Counted from the first letter of the stretch, positions 20,041 to 29,335 are shown. The stretch is DNA of 64,000 nt from Lonsdalea populi (GCF_015999465.1 NZ_CP065534.1:1860001-1924000), one strand, 5' to 3'. Numbers and translations are program-made. Notes: generated from the sequence alone by a model not told the origin.

Positions 20041-20682
20041 TTATAATAATCCGGGAAACGTCGATCTCAGGCCGGTCACAATAAATTCGATACCGAGCGA
20101 CATCAGTAATAGTCCCATGATACGGGTGACGACGTTAATACCGGTCTGACCCAATAACCGGACAATCATCGGCGCGGCGCGAAATAACAGCCAGCAGCAG
20201 AAAGAAAACAGCGCGATGGTTAAGGACAGGCCAACCAAATTCGGCCAGCCGTGGTAACGAGAGCTCCATACGATGGTGGAGCTGATAGCCCCAGGCCCCG
20301 CCATGAGCGGAAGCGCCAGAGGGACGACCCCAACGCTTTCACGGTTGGCATTTTCCGTTTTCTCCTGCTTGTTCTGCTTATGCTCACCCAGCTTACCGCC
20401 GATCATCGACATCGCAATCGTCATGACCAGAATACCTCCGGCAATGCGAAACGAATCAATGGAAATACCGAACAATCGCAGAATGCCATCGCCGAAAAAT
20501 AAAGAGACCCAGAGAATAAGTACAACGGAAACATTTGCCGTTAAGTTAGTTCTGTCGCGTTCTTTATTATCTTGATAGCTGGTCATCCCTATAAATACGG
20601 GTAAAACCCCGATGGGATTAACGAGGGCGAATAAACCGACGAAAAATTTGATAAAGCTGGAAAAATCCAGCACAGAATGCAT
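20041..20682 (-). CDS. ychE: MarC-family inner-membrane protein YchE
   Basis: A 213-residue membrane protein with six predicted spans, matching E. coli YchE (about 215) from ATG 20682 (MHSVLDFSSFIKFF); AGGTG lies eight bases upstream. The blocks FALVNPIGVLPVFI, GISIDSFRIAGGILV and PLALPLMAGPGAISSTIV define the MarC family, once linked to multiple resistance but with no established transport role. It is divergent from adhE and ends at a strong terminator. Confidence 0.94.
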   Translation of the reverse strand: MHSVLDFSSFIKFFVGLFALVNPIGVLPVFIGMTSYQDNKERDRTNLTANVSVVLILWVSLFFGDGILRLFGISIDSFRIAGGILVMTIAMSMIGGKLGEHKQNKQEKTENANRESVGVVPLALPLMAGPGAISSTIVWSSRYHGWPNLVGLSLTIALFSFCCWLLFRAAPMIVRLLGQTGINVVTRIMGLLLMSLGIEFIVTGLRSTFPGLL

Positions 20683-20766
20683 CACATCGCACCTCAGACA
20701 GTCTTCAGGAAGATAAGAGATCACGGGCGCATTGTAATGAAAATAAGACAATACGTCCCTCTCCAT

Positions 20767-21224
20767 AATCGAATATTCCTCTGTTTTTTTCCTTGTAAGG
20801 GAAATAAACAGATAAATACACTTCCCAACAAAAAACGCAAACTTTTTTATAAACCATAAAATTAATCGCTAAAAACTATCAATTAAATTATGCTGAATGG
20901 AGTCAGCCAACAAAATATCAGACCAAGATCACAAAAACATAGTTGATAACTCTGTAGTCTGAGCGCAATTGCTAAATCAAGACATGCAGAATAAATAGCC
21001 AAAATAGTATTTTATTCTATGCCCTCACAAAGGGTAGCAAAGAAGCAGCCAACCACGACTGATGTTGACCACGGTAATGAGTATAGCGAGAGCTCTTTGA
21101 GTCAATGGGGCGCGGACAGATGCCACAGCATTGCCCCTTTAATACCCGCATGTCGATAGACGTGACTGCCCGGTTAAGCGGCAACCATTGACTGAAAGAG
21201 TTTGAATAATTACAGGAGATCATT
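20767..21224. other. long regulatory gap upstream of adhE
   Basis: About 0.46 kb with no supported gene; the reverse-strand frame at 21017-21238 is compositionally unlike its neighbours and overlaps the adhE start. In E. coli the adhE leader is several hundred bases and carries sites for redox and carbon regulators (Cra, NarL, Fis); I cannot assign individual operators here. ACAGGAG, eight bases upstream of ATG 21225, is the adhE ribosome site. Confidence 0.6.
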
Positions 21225-23909
21225 ATGGCCGTAACCAATGTGGCAGAACTTAACGCTCTGGTCGAACGTGTGAAGCACGCTCAGCGCAAGTTTGCCAGTT
21301 TCTCTCAAGAGCAGGTGGATGCCATCTTCCGTGCCGCCGCCCTGGCCGCCGCAGATGCACGAATCCCTCTGGCGAAAATGGCCGTTGCCGAATCAGTCAT
21401 GGGGATTGTTGAGGACAAAGTGATCAAAAACCACTTTGCCTCCGAATATATCTACAATGCCTACAAGGATGAAAAGACCTGCGGCGTACTGTCCGTCGAC
21501 GATACTTTCGGCACCATCACTATCGCAGAACCTATCGGTCTGATCTGCGGTATCGTCCCCACCACCAACCCGACCTCCACGGCGATTTTTAAAGCATTAA
21601 TCAGTCTTAAAACCCGTAACGGCATCATCTTCTCCCCTCACCCACGCGCCAAAGACGCCACGAACAAAGCGGCTGATATCGTGCTGCAAGCCGCCATCGC
21701 GGCGGGCGCACCGAAAGACATCATCGGCTGGATCGATGCGCCTTCCGTCGAGCTGTCCAATCAATTAATGCGCCACCCGGATATCAACCTGATCCTGGCG
21801 ACTGGCGGTCCCGGCATGGTGAAAGCGGCCTACAGTTCGGGTAAACCGGCGATTGGCGTCGGCGCGGGCAATACACCGGTCGTGATAGACGAAACCGCTG
21901 ACATTAAACGTGCGGTTGCCTCCATCCTCATGTCCAAAACCTTCGATAATGGCGTGATTTGCGCGTCAGAGCAGTCCGTCGTCGTCGTGGATGAAGTCTA
22001 TGACGCCGTACGTGAGCGTTTCGCCACCCACGGGGGTTACTTACTGCAAGGTCAGGAACTGACCGCAGTTCAGGGCGTCCTGTTGAAAAACGGCGCGCTG
22101 AACGCCGCAATCGTAGGTCAGGCGGCGGCAGATATCGCCAAACTGGCTGGAATCACCGTACCCGCGAACACCAAGGTGTTGATTGGTGAAGTCAGTAAAA
22201 TTGATGAATCTGAACCATTCGCACATGAAAAACTGTCTCCTACGCTGGCCATGTACCGCGCGAAAGACTTTGATGATGCGGTGGTGAAAGCGGAACAGCT
22301 GGTGGCGATGGGCGGTATCGGCCATACCTCCTGCCTCTATACCGACCAGGACAACGAGAAAGCGCGCCTCAATACCTTCGGCGACAAGATGAAGACCGCG
22401 CGTATTCTGATCAACACCCCGGCGTCTCAGGGCGGGATCGGTGATTTGTACAACTTCAAACTTGCGCCTTCACTGACGCTGGGTTGCGGCTCATGGGGCG
22501 GTAACTCAATTTCAGAAAACGTCGGGCCGAAACACCTGATCAACCGTAAAACGGTAGCAAAGCGAGCTGAAAATATGTTGTGGCATAAAATTCCCAAGTC
22601 TATCTATTTCCGCCGGGGGTCTTTGCCGCTGGCGCTAGAAGAAGTCGCGACGGAAGGTGCCAAACGCGCATTTATCGTCACAGACCCGTTCCTGTTCAAT
22701 AATGGCTATGTCGACCAGGTCACCAGCGTGCTGAAACGTCACGGCATGGAAGTGGACGTGTTCTTTGAAGTAGAAGCCGATCCTACGCTGAGCGTAGTAC
22801 GACGCGGCGTGAAACAGATGAACGTATTCAAGCCTGATGTGATTATCGCGCTGGGCGGGGGTTCCCCGATGGATGCAGCGAAAATCATGTGGGTGCTGTA
22901 CGAACATCCGGACACGCATTTCGCGGATCTGGCTCTACGCTTTATGGACATTCGCAAACGTATCTATAAATTCCCGAAAATGGGGATCAAGGCAAAAATG
23001 GTGGCGATCACCACCACTTCCGGAACGGGTTCAGAAGTCACTCCATTCGCCGTTGTCACCGATGATGCGACAGGTCAAAAATATCCGCTGGCAGACTATG
23101 CGTTGACGCCAGACATGGCCATCATTGATGCCAACCTGGTGATGAATATGCCGAAGTCGCTGTGTGCGTTCGGTGGTCTGGATGCGGTAACGCACGCGCT
23201 GGAAGCCTACGTTTCCGTATTGGCTAACGAATACTCGGATGGACAGGCGCTTCAGGCGTTGAAACTGCTGAAAGAAAATCTCCCGGCAAGCTACCGAGAA
23301 GGTGCCAAAAATCCGGTTGCCCGCGAGCGTGTTCACAACGCGGCTACCATCGCCGGTATCGCGTTTGCCAACGCTTTCCTCGGGGTGTGCCACTCCATGG
23401 CTCATAAGTTAGGGTCAGAGTTCCACATCCCACACGGGCTGGCTAACGCTATGCTGATCTGCAACGTCATTCGTTATAACGCTAATGACGCACCGACCAA
23501 ACAGACCACATTCAGTCAGTATGACCGTCCACAGGCGCGTCGTCGCTATGCTGAGATTGCCGATCACCTTGGCTTGAGCGCGGCAGGCGACCGGACGGCG
23601 CAGAAAATTGACAAGCTGCTGGGCTGGCTGGAGTCGCTGAAGAAAGAGCTGGGCATTCCCAGTTCTATTCGCGAAGCGGGCGTACAGGAAGCGGACTTCC
23701 TGGCAAAAGTGGATAAGCTGTCTGAAGATGCTCTTGACGACCAGTGCACTGGGGCAAACCCACGCTTCCCGCTAATTGTCGAAGTGAAGCAAATTCTGCT
23801 GGATTGTTACTATGGCCGCACGTTCTCGGAACAGGATGACGCTGCACCAAGCGTTGATCATGTGAAAGCGCAGGCTAAAAAGCGTAATAGCGGCAAAGTA
23901 GTCAGTTAA
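21225..23909 (+). CDS. adhE: bifunctional acetaldehyde-CoA / alcohol dehydrogenase
   Basis: AdhE reduces acetyl-CoA to acetaldehyde and then to ethanol, regenerating NAD+ in fermentation; the protein forms spirosome filaments in relatives. The 894 residues hold an aldehyde dehydrogenase domain (1 to about 440; catalytic Cys in NGVICASEQS, cofactor motif GVGAGNTPVV) and an iron alcohol dehydrogenase domain (about 450-870; GGGSPMDAAK, and iron ligands in HALEAYVS, CHSMAHKLGSEFHIPHG). It ends 40 bases before the remains of an insertion sequence, and no terminator is visible in between. Confidence 0.98.
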   Translation: MAVTNVAELNALVERVKHAQRKFASFSQEQVDAIFRAAALAAADARIPLAKMAVAESVMGIVEDKVIKNHFASEYIYNAYKDEKTCGVLSVDDTFGTITIAEPIGLICGIVPTTNPTSTAIFKALISLKTRNGIIFSPHPRAKDATNKAADIVLQAAIAAGAPKDIIGWIDAPSVELSNQLMRHPDINLILATGGPGMVKAAYSSGKPAIGVGAGNTPVVIDETADIKRAVASILMSKTFDNGVICASEQSVVVVDEVYDAVRERFATHGGYLLQGQELTAVQGVLLKNGALNAAIVGQAAADIAKLAGITVPANTKVLIGEVSKIDESEPFAHEKLSPTLAMYRAKDFDDAVVKAEQLVAMGGIGHTSCLYTDQDNEKARLNTFGDKMKTARILINTPASQGGIGDLYNFKLAPSLTLGCGSWGGNSISENVGPKHLINRKTVAKRAENMLWHKIPKSIYFRRGSLPLALEEVATEGAKRAFIVTDPFLFNNGYVDQVTSVLKRHGMEVDVFFEVEADPTLSVVRRGVKQMNVFKPDVIIALGGGSPMDAAKIMWVLYEHPDTHFADLALRFMDIRKRIYKFPKMGIKAKMVAITTTSGTGSEVTPFAVVTDDATGQKYPLADYALTPDMAIIDANLVMNMPKSLCAFGGLDAVTHALEAYVSVLANEYSDGQALQALKLLKENLPASYREGAKNPVARERVHNAATIAGIAFANAFLGVCHSMAHKLGSEFHIPHGLANAMLICNVIRYNANDAPTKQTTFSQYDRPQARRRYAEIADHLGLSAAGDRTAQKIDKLLGWLESLKKELGIPSSIREAGVQEADFLAKVDKLSEDALDDQCTGANPRFPLIVEVKQILLDCYYGRTFSEQDDAAPSVDHVKAQAKKRNSGKVVS

Positions 23910-23974
23910 TTAAACAATCCTCGTTATTATTACTAAACCCCGTGTCGTTGGACTGACTCCATCATTTGGACAGT

Positions 23975-24519
23975 TCATATCAAGCGGCCTCCAGTGCCTG
24001 AGTTCGGTATCCTACCGGACTCAGGCCTTTTAGTTTCTGGCTTATCCGCTCGTAGTTGTAATAACGGATGTATTCCTCTATCGCTTTTTTCAGTTCTTCT
24101 ATGTTGTTGAACTGACCAGGATAAAAACACTCCGATTTCAGTATTCCGAAAAATTCTCCACAATCGCACTATCCAGACAATTTCCTTTACAAGACATACT
24201 TTGCTCGACTCCCTGTGCTTTTCATTTTTCCTGATAGCTCGCCATCCGATACTACCAACCTTGCTTTGAGTGGAGTTTTCGTTAGCTTTTGACGAACTGA
24301 AACGACGATTCAGGATATTGGGAGCGGTTTTACCTGTTTCTCCTCTCCATGAGCGATATTTTTTCCTTCTGATCAGAGAGCGAAGCGACAGTTCTGCCAT
24401 AAGACGTTGTACCGTCCTGTGATTCACTGACATACCCTGTTTTCTCGTTTTGAACTAAAGCCTTCAGCTTTTTTAGATAGGCATTCTCCGCCCGCAGATA
24501 GCGAAGTTCGGCTCGGAGT
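23975..24519 (-). pseudogene. IS150-group transposase remnant (orfA end and broken orfB)
   Basis: On the minus strand the fragment begins with an orfA-like coiled coil, QLRAELRYLRAENAYLKKLK, then jumps to orfB text (NHRTVQRLMAELSLRSLIRRKK). It then changes frame repeatedly and ends with the typical IS3 tail (YYNYERISQKLKGLSPVGYR). The D-D-E catalytic core is mostly missing, so it cannot encode an active enzyme. Confidence 0.8.
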
Positions 24520-24619
24520 TGACCATGACCCCAAATCTGATCCACCCATAATCAGAAATAACCGGCTTCTGACCATGACCCCAAATCTGATCCACCCATA
24601 ATCAGAAATAACCGGCTTC
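24520..24619. repeat. 50-bp perfect tandem duplication of an IS terminus
   Basis: The 50-bp unit starting TGACCATGACCCCAAATC occurs twice without any mismatch, at 24520-24569 and 24570-24619. The unit is the orfB-side terminal inverted repeat region of the neighbouring IS407-group element; its start aligns with the opposite end of that element (TGACCCTGACCC-AAAATC in reverse complement). Confidence 0.95.
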
Positions 24620-25472
24620 AGGTTGGTTGCATATTCTGGCAACCGGCAGATTTTTCGGCGAATTCAGCAGGGGTCATCCATCCCAGCGCGGAATGGGGAC
24701 GGCCCTGATTATAGTGTATGCGCCAGGCCTCGATTTTGCACCGCGCATCTTCCAACGACATGAACCAGTTCTCGTTCAGGCATTCCTGCCGAAGCCTGCC
24801 GTTAAAAGACTCCACCGTGGCATTATCCGTGGGTGTCCCGGGCCGCGAAAAGTCAATCCTTATACCCCGTTCGTAAACCCATTTATCCAGCATTTTCCCT
24901 GCAAATTCAGAACCATTGTCGGTTTTCAGTAATAGTGGTAAAGGTCGCTTGAGCGCTATGCTGTTCAGCATCTCTGCAACTTCACCTGAGCGTAGATTCT
25001 GACCCACGCAGATCCCCAGGCATTCGCGCGTATAGAGGTCAATGACTGTCAGCAGACGCAGCCGACGCCCGTCGAATAAGGCGTCAGAGACAAAATCCAT
25101 GCCCCACACGTGGTTCGGATAGAGCCCCTGAGGCTGCGGCTGACGCCGCTGAGCGGATTTATGGCGACGTGGGCGTTTGAGGCGCAGCGACAGTCCCTGT
25201 TCGCTGTAGAGCCGGTAGATCCTTTTGTGGTTATCACGCCAGCCTTCTCGCCTGAGCATCACGTGTACCCTGCGGTAACCGTAATGCACCCGGGTTTCGG
25301 TGATCTCCCGAATGCGCAAGCGCAGCGCGCTGTCGTCTGCAGCCACAGAACGATAGCGGAATGAGCTGCGACTGACGCGTAGCGCAAAGCAAACCTGCCT
25401 CTCGCTGGCTCCGTAACGGGCCTGCAAATCCCTGACCCATTCGCGCAAACGTGCCAGCGTCAGATCTTTTTT
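24618..25472 (-). CDS. IS3-family (IS407 group) transposase OrfB, made by -1 frameshift
   Basis: An rve-type integrase domain with the intact DDE triad: Asp in VWGMDFVSDAL, Asp in LLKTDNGSEFAG, and Glu in NATVESFNGRLRQ. It begins with a helix-turn-helix-like region (REWVRDLQARYGASERQV). The frame has no ATG of its own; it is entered from orfA at the slippery A6G run (25466-25472), which yields AKKDLTLARLREW at the junction. The first independent ATG-like codon is internal, so the OrfAB fusion is the expected transposase. Uninterrupted coding suggests recent activity. Confidence 0.88.
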   Translation of the reverse strand, partial: KKDLTLARLREWVRDLQARYGASERQVCFALRVSRSSFRYRSVAADDSALRLRIREITETRVHYGYRRVHVMLRREGWRDNHKRIYRLYSEQGLSLRLKRPRRHKSAQRRQPQPQGLYPNHVWGMDFVSDALFDGRRLRLLTVIDLYTRECLGICVGQNLRSGEVAEMLNSIALKRPLPLLLKTDNGSEFAGKMLDKWVYERGIRIDFSRPGTPTDNATVESFNGRLRQECLNENWFMSLEDARCKIEAWRIHYNQGRPHSALGWMTPAEFAEKSAGCQNMQPT

Positions 25473-25726
25473 GCCAGTACGTCCTGTAGCATGGCTTTAT
25501 CGAGGCTCAGGTCGGCCACCAGCTTCTTCAGCCTGAGATTCTCTTCTTCCAACTGCCGCATGTGTTTCAGCTCTGAAGGCGAAATCCCGCCGTATTTCTT
25601 ACGCCACGCGTAAAAAGTGGCGTCGGAGATCCCCAGCTTGCGGCAGACGTCCGGCACAGAGGTCCCAAGCTCTGCCTGCTTGAGGGCAAAAACAATCTGC
25701 TCTTCAGTGAATCGTGACTTTTTCAT
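25460..25726 (-). CDS. IS3-family (IS407 group) transposase OrfA
   Basis: An 88-residue helix-turn-helix protein (MKKSRFTEEQIVFALKQAE, then GISDATFYAWRKKYGG) with a leucine-zipper-like C-terminus (LKHMRQLEEENLRLKKLV). Length matches the group. ATG 25726 is chosen over the upstream in-frame codons because the family starts MKKSRF. Its last codons contain the A6G heptamer used for frameshifting into orfB. Confidence 0.92.
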   Translation of the reverse strand: MKKSRFTEEQIVFALKQAELGTSVPDVCRKLGISDATFYAWRKKYGGISPSELKHMRQLEEENLRLKKLVADLSLDKAMLQDVLAKKI

Positions 25727-25892
25727 CGGCACCGCCTCCATTCAGGGGAGTTTTTATCATGCCGGAATTCTGTTTCTGAATGGAGCAGGATTTTGGGTCA
25801 GGGTCAGTCTGATTTCAAGGGAATATTTAGGCTTTGCCATAAAAAACTGCATCTTACTTAGTTGGGTGTGCAACTTTGGGGGGTGCAGTTCA

Positions 25893-27099
25893 CATTGATG
25901 CGGGGTTTTTTATTATTCGTCAGAAAGGGTCTACATAAGCCAATGGCACATCACGGGGATGAAGTGACATCTCCAAGGGAAATGGCGTCAGCATCGTCAT
26001 TGAGGACGCTGATGGGATAGATTATGTGCGGGAGTAGTATCGACGCATTATTTATTAATCACTAGACTGCCGCCATATTGCGCGAAAAAAGATTTCGTTT
26101 TTTGCGATTAGCGGTTAGCGTACGAACTTTTTTTGTACGTGCTTTGAGTGTTAATATCTCAAATCACACCACACCGCTCAAACCGGCTCTGGATCCTTAT
26201 GTCGGCCCCAAAAATGCGGAATAAAAATACCACAAATTCAGATCGAAGCTGCCAACGTCGAAGATTTATGAGACTTATTAATATGACTTAACTGCAAAGT
26301 GTGCGCGGGTTAAAATTTTCTTTGTATCAATAGTTACAAAAGTAAGCATGTCGTAAGGTTACTCAATTATCTCATCAGATTCTCTATAAAACCGTTAACG
26401 TGCGGACTCATTTGCATTGCAAATAAAATAGATAAATTAAGGGGGAATGCCGGGTATCAGCCTTCCGCATGCAGGAGGGGAGGATACTGACATATCGTTT
26501 ATACAGGAATAGTTCCGACCCAATGTTCTTTCATTATTCGATTTAAAATAGACCATCATAGGTTTCACGCTACGTACCCAACCAGACCAAGAAACACGCC
26601 CACGACGCAATCTTTTCCAGCGTATTGAAATAGCGGTAACACCGCGGGAATCGCGTTATTAATGCCAGGAACGAATCGGTGGGCTCTGATTAGCCTTAAA
26701 ATAAATTCGACCGTTATCAAATACAGCGCTGGTTCCAACAACGCGTGTCATGATTTGGAAATGATTGTAACAATCTTACTAAGCATACTTTACGCGAGCA
26801 GCATTTACCCTATTCCCTGCGAGGAGGTCGTGGTTAATTGAGCGCGTAAAACAGGAAAAATTGCGATTAATTGTTGGCTAAACAAACCGTGGCAACAGGT
26901 CAGACCATAATTCAGCCTGGAGTACGTAACCAAATGTATTAGCAATTCTTAAAGATTTATATCTGTCTGCTGATACGTGATAGCTGTATTAGATTTGTTA
27001 TTTTTTCCGACAATACAAATCTACCTATTGCAGAAAATAAAATAGCGCTCTATCATCTCTCATACAGCCACTAATTAAATATATTTTGAGACTAATACA
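25893..27099. other. 1.2-kb AT-rich gene-free region upstream of hns
   Basis: No ORF of credible length or composition. In E. coli the thymidine kinase gene tdk lies here, divergent from hns; I could not find it on the minus strand. Faint coding relics exist: an open end reading GNGVSIVIEDADGIDYVRE just before a TAG at 26036, and on the minus strand around 26575-26655 a stretch ending YRYFNTLEKIASWACFLVWL that resembles the tail of an IS5-type transposase. A/T runs and short hairpins (26081-26105, 26117-26140) are frequent. The hns promoter must lie in its right part. Confidence 0.6.
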
Positions 27100-27507
27100 A
27101 TGAGCGAAGCACTAAAGATTTTAAACAACATCCGTACCCTGCGCGCCCAGGCAAGAGAGTGTAGTCTGGAAACTCTGGAAGAAATGCTGGAAAAACTGGA
27201 AGTTGTGGTTAATGAACGCCGCGAAGAAGAAAGCCAAGCTCAAGCAGAAATTGAAGAACGTACTCGCAAATTGCAGCAGTACCGCGATATGTTAATTGCA
27301 GATGGTATCGATCCCAATGAACTGCTTCAGTCTTTAGGCTCTACTAAGGTTGCCGGTAAAAGCAAACGGGCAGCTCGTCCTGCCAAATACCAGTACACCG
27401 ATGAGAACGGTGAAGTCAAAACCTGGACTGGCCAGGGCCGCACCCCGGCAGTGATCAAAAAGGCGATTGAAGAACAGGGAAAATCTCTGGATGACTTTCT
27501 GCTTTAA
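27100..27507 (+). CDS. hns: nucleoid-associated silencer H-NS
   Basis: H-NS binds AT-rich, curved DNA and silences foreign genes. The 135-residue protein has an N-terminal coiled-coil oligomerisation region (about 1-65), a flexible Lys-rich linker (about 82-95) and a C-terminal DNA-binding domain with the minor-groove QGR motif at 112-114 (TWTGQGRTP). The very AT-rich upstream region fits the known autoregulation of hns. It is followed by a terminator. Confidence 0.97.
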   Translation: MSEALKILNNIRTLRAQARECSLETLEEMLEKLEVVVNERREEESQAQAEIEERTRKLQQYRDMLIADGIDPNELLQSLGSTKVAGKSKRAARPAKYQYTDENGEVKTWTGQGRTPAVIKKAIEEQGKSLDDFLL

Positions 27508-27532
27508 TAGCATTGAATAATTAAGATTTATG

Positions 27533-27564
27533 AAATACCCCCTGCTCGCAGAGGGTATTTTTTA
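27533..27564 (+). terminator. intrinsic terminator after hns
   Basis: ATACCC (27535-27540) pairs with GGGTAT (27553-27558), with further pairing in the inner CTGC/GCAG, then six T residues. It lies 28 bases after the hns stop. Confidence 0.88.
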
Positions 27565-27659
27565 TTTAATTTATGAAAGAATTATGTCAGGCGGGATAGT
27601 CTAAAAGTCATCTGCAATAGAACGAAGAACTGAAATTTATTAGCAAGCCTGTACATAAG

Positions 27660-28412
27660 TTATGTGCAATGACCTGATTTTGATATGTCCAATCCAACAT
27701 CAAAACCATGTTGATTTATGGACGAAAAAACAGTTGTAACTTTGGCTCCGAACTGGCCAAATATCCCCCCCTGAAGACAATCAGCGCTGAGGCAACTCTT
27801 AACGCCGAAATGTCCCATCTCAGGGCTACGATAGAAATCAGAATAAATCTGGCTCTAATACCCACATGGGTACTCGACAAAGACCGTAACCACTATTAAC
27901 GATCCACTGGCGCTGCATGCCCCTTCGCTCGAGAAGCCACCTTTGAACGGCTGCTGCGGAAGAAAAACCAGCCCCGGATTCGCGGGAAGGATAACTAAAT
28001 ATTGTCGTTGTACGCCAAGGCATGGCAACCCGCAAGATAGCGCTGCGTTAACGGGCTCAAAGGTTTCTCCGACGCCATAAACGCAGTGTATCGGCGGCTC
28101 GGACCCAGCTGCGTTTCCATCCACATGGGACACAAACAGCCTGAGGTGCTTCTGTTGGTGCGACTACGGCAGTCCTGGCCCCCAACGGAAGAGTCGGCGC
28201 TACAGGCCCCGGATGTGTGCTATGGCATGTGTTCAAAACATAAGGTGTTGCCGACGGATGACGCGGTGAAAAAGGTGGTGTGGCTGGCAATTCAGGCGGC
28301 CTCGCAAAAATGGACGATGCCGCTGAGGAAGTGGCGTAGGCAAGTTGCCTTTTATTATCAAGCTCAATGACCGCCGGAACGGTCACTTCTGAGAAAGGTC
28401 ATTGACACAGAA
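27660..28412 (+). mobile_element. internally deleted IS256-family element
   Basis: A 753-bp relic with both ends still visible: TTATGTGCAATGACCT at 27660-27675 and, as reverse complement of 28396-28412, TTCTGTGTCAATGACCT. The ends differ by one mismatch and one indel over 17 positions. Full IS256 elements are about 1.3 kb, so roughly half is gone. It lies between hns and galU, and its right end is 18 bases from the galU stop, which may explain the absence of a galU terminator. Confidence 0.7.
27718..28392 (+). pseudogene. IS256-family (mutator-type) transposase remnant
   Basis: Fragments in several frames follow the order of an IS256 transposase. MDEK at 27718, ELAKY...AEATLNAEMSHL near the start, then ALHAP, EATFERLLRKKNQPRI and ILSLYAKA around 27910-28020. 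After a deletion comes GLKGFSDAINAVYRRL at 28047-28095 and the C-terminal DDAVKKVVWLAIQAASQKWTMP at about 28259-28322. Stops and frameshifts interrupt it and the middle with two catalytic Asp residues is missing. Not functional. Confidence 0.82.
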
Positions 28413-28429
28413 GGTGCGTACCGCCTTTA

Positions 28430-29335
28430 TTAGCTATCCTGAACGGCGGTTTTTAACCACTGATTGAATTCAGTGCCCAACGTTTTGTGACGCAATCCAT
28501 ATTCAACGAAAGCCGACATGTAACCCAATTTATTCCCGCAGTCGTGGCTGACTCCTTTGAGGTGATAAGCCTCAACGATCTCTTTGTCCATCAACATGGC
28601 GATAGCATCGGTGAGCTGAATCTCATTGCCAGCGCCTGGAGGCGTTTTTTTCAGGAAATCCCAGATTTGATCAGACAGAACATAGCGCCCAACCACGGCC
28701 AGATTGGATGGCGCTTCGTCTGCTTTAGGTTTTTCTACAACGCCGACCATTGGCGCGCTATCACCCGGCTTCAGTTCCCTTCCCTTGCAATCCACGACCC
28801 CATAGCTGCTGACGTCTTCAACGGGCTCGACCATTATCTGGCTGTGTCCTGTTTCTTCGAAGCGTTGAAGCATTTCGCTGAGGTTGTCTCTCTTCAGGTT
28901 GCTCTCGTATTCGTCGATGATAACGTCCGGCAAAATAACCGCCACGGGTTCGTCGCCCACAAGCGGATAAGCGCACAATACCGCATGCCCCAGGCCTTTA
29001 GCCACGCCCTGGCGCACCTGCATAATAGTGACATGCTCAGGACAAATAGATTTAACCTCATCCAACAGTTGTCGCTTTACGCGTTTTTCCAACATGGCTT
29101 CAAGTTCAAAGCTGGTATCAAAGTGGTTTTCAATCGAATTTTTGGAGGAATGAGTAACTAAAATAATTTCGTTAATGCCTGCCGCAATACATTCATTGAC
29201 TACATATTGAATTAAAGGTTTATCAACCAGCGGTAACATTTCCTTTGGAATAGCCTTAGTGGCGGGCAGCATGCGCGTACCCAACCCGGCCACAGGAATG
29301 ACCGCTTTTTTTACTTTTTTATTGACAGCTGACAT
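28430..29335 (-). CDS. galU: UTP-glucose-1-phosphate uridylyltransferase
   Basis: GalU makes UDP-glucose from UTP and glucose-1-phosphate, feeding LPS, capsule, osmoregulated glucans and galactose metabolism. The 301-residue protein has the nucleotidyltransferase motif [19 protein letters not shown], the [13 protein letters not shown] stretch, and VGVVEKPK and the catalytic loop. Start ATG 29335 (MSAVNKK) has GAGG seven bases upstream; a TTG two codons earlier is less likely. It lies on the minus strand, with rssB reading in the same direction upstream. Confidence 0.97.
   Translation of the reverse strand: MSAVNKKVKKAVIPVAGLGTRMLPATKAIPKEMLPLVDKPLIQYVVNECIAAGINEIILVTHSSKNSIENHFDTSFELEAMLEKRVKRQLLDEVKSICPEHVTIMQVRQGVAKGLGHAVLCAYPLVGDEPVAVILPDVIIDEYESNLKRDNLSEMLQRFEETGHSQIMVEPVEDVSSYGVVDCKGRELKPGDSAPMVGVVEKPKADEAPSNLAVVGRYVLSDQIWDFLKKTPPGAGNEIQLTDAIAMLMDKEIVEAYHLKGVSHDCGNKLGYMSAFVEYGLRHKTLGTEFNQWLKTAVQDS

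Larger units (their letters stand above)
24570..25806 (-). mobile_element. IS407-group (IS3 family) insertion sequence, apparently intact
   Basis: A 1,237-bp element bounded by related imperfect inverted repeats: TGACCATGACCCCAAATCTGA at 24570 and the reverse complement of the sequence ending at 25806. It encodes orfA and orfB in overlapping frames. Including the duplicated end it covers 24520-25806. No 4-bp target duplication is evident (GAGT on the left, GTCT on the right), which fits with rearrangement after insertion. It sits inside the older IS150-group element. Confidence 0.85.
23949..25892 (-). mobile_element. decayed IS150-group (IS3 family) element, interrupted by an IS407-group element
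   Basis: The two ends are recognisable: TGGACTGACTCCATCATTTGGACA from 23949 and, in reverse complement, TGAACTGCACCC... ending at 25892. Both share the TGnACTG start and internal TTGnACA. Between them lie an orfA start codon with 11 codons on the right (25807-25840, MAKPKYSLEIR) and a shortened, frameshifted orfA/orfB remnant on the left. The second element sits inside. About 650 bases of the original roughly 1.4 kb remain, so large deletions accompanied or followed the insertion. No clear target duplication flanks the ends (CGT versus CAT). Confidence 0.75.

Noticed and set aside
21017..21238. 73-codon minus-strand ORF upstream of adhE
   Set aside because: It runs through the adhE leader and start codon, with no homology or ribosome site.
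25975..26038. Open stretch reading GNGVSIVIEDADGIDYVRE before a stop
   Set aside because: It looks like the end of a real protein but has no start and no upstream frame; noted as a relic, not a gene.
26199..26291. 30-codon ORF (MSAPKMRNKNTTNS...) upstream of hns
   Set aside because: A weak ribosome site only, very short, in AT-rich DNA with many chance starts; no reason to prefer it.
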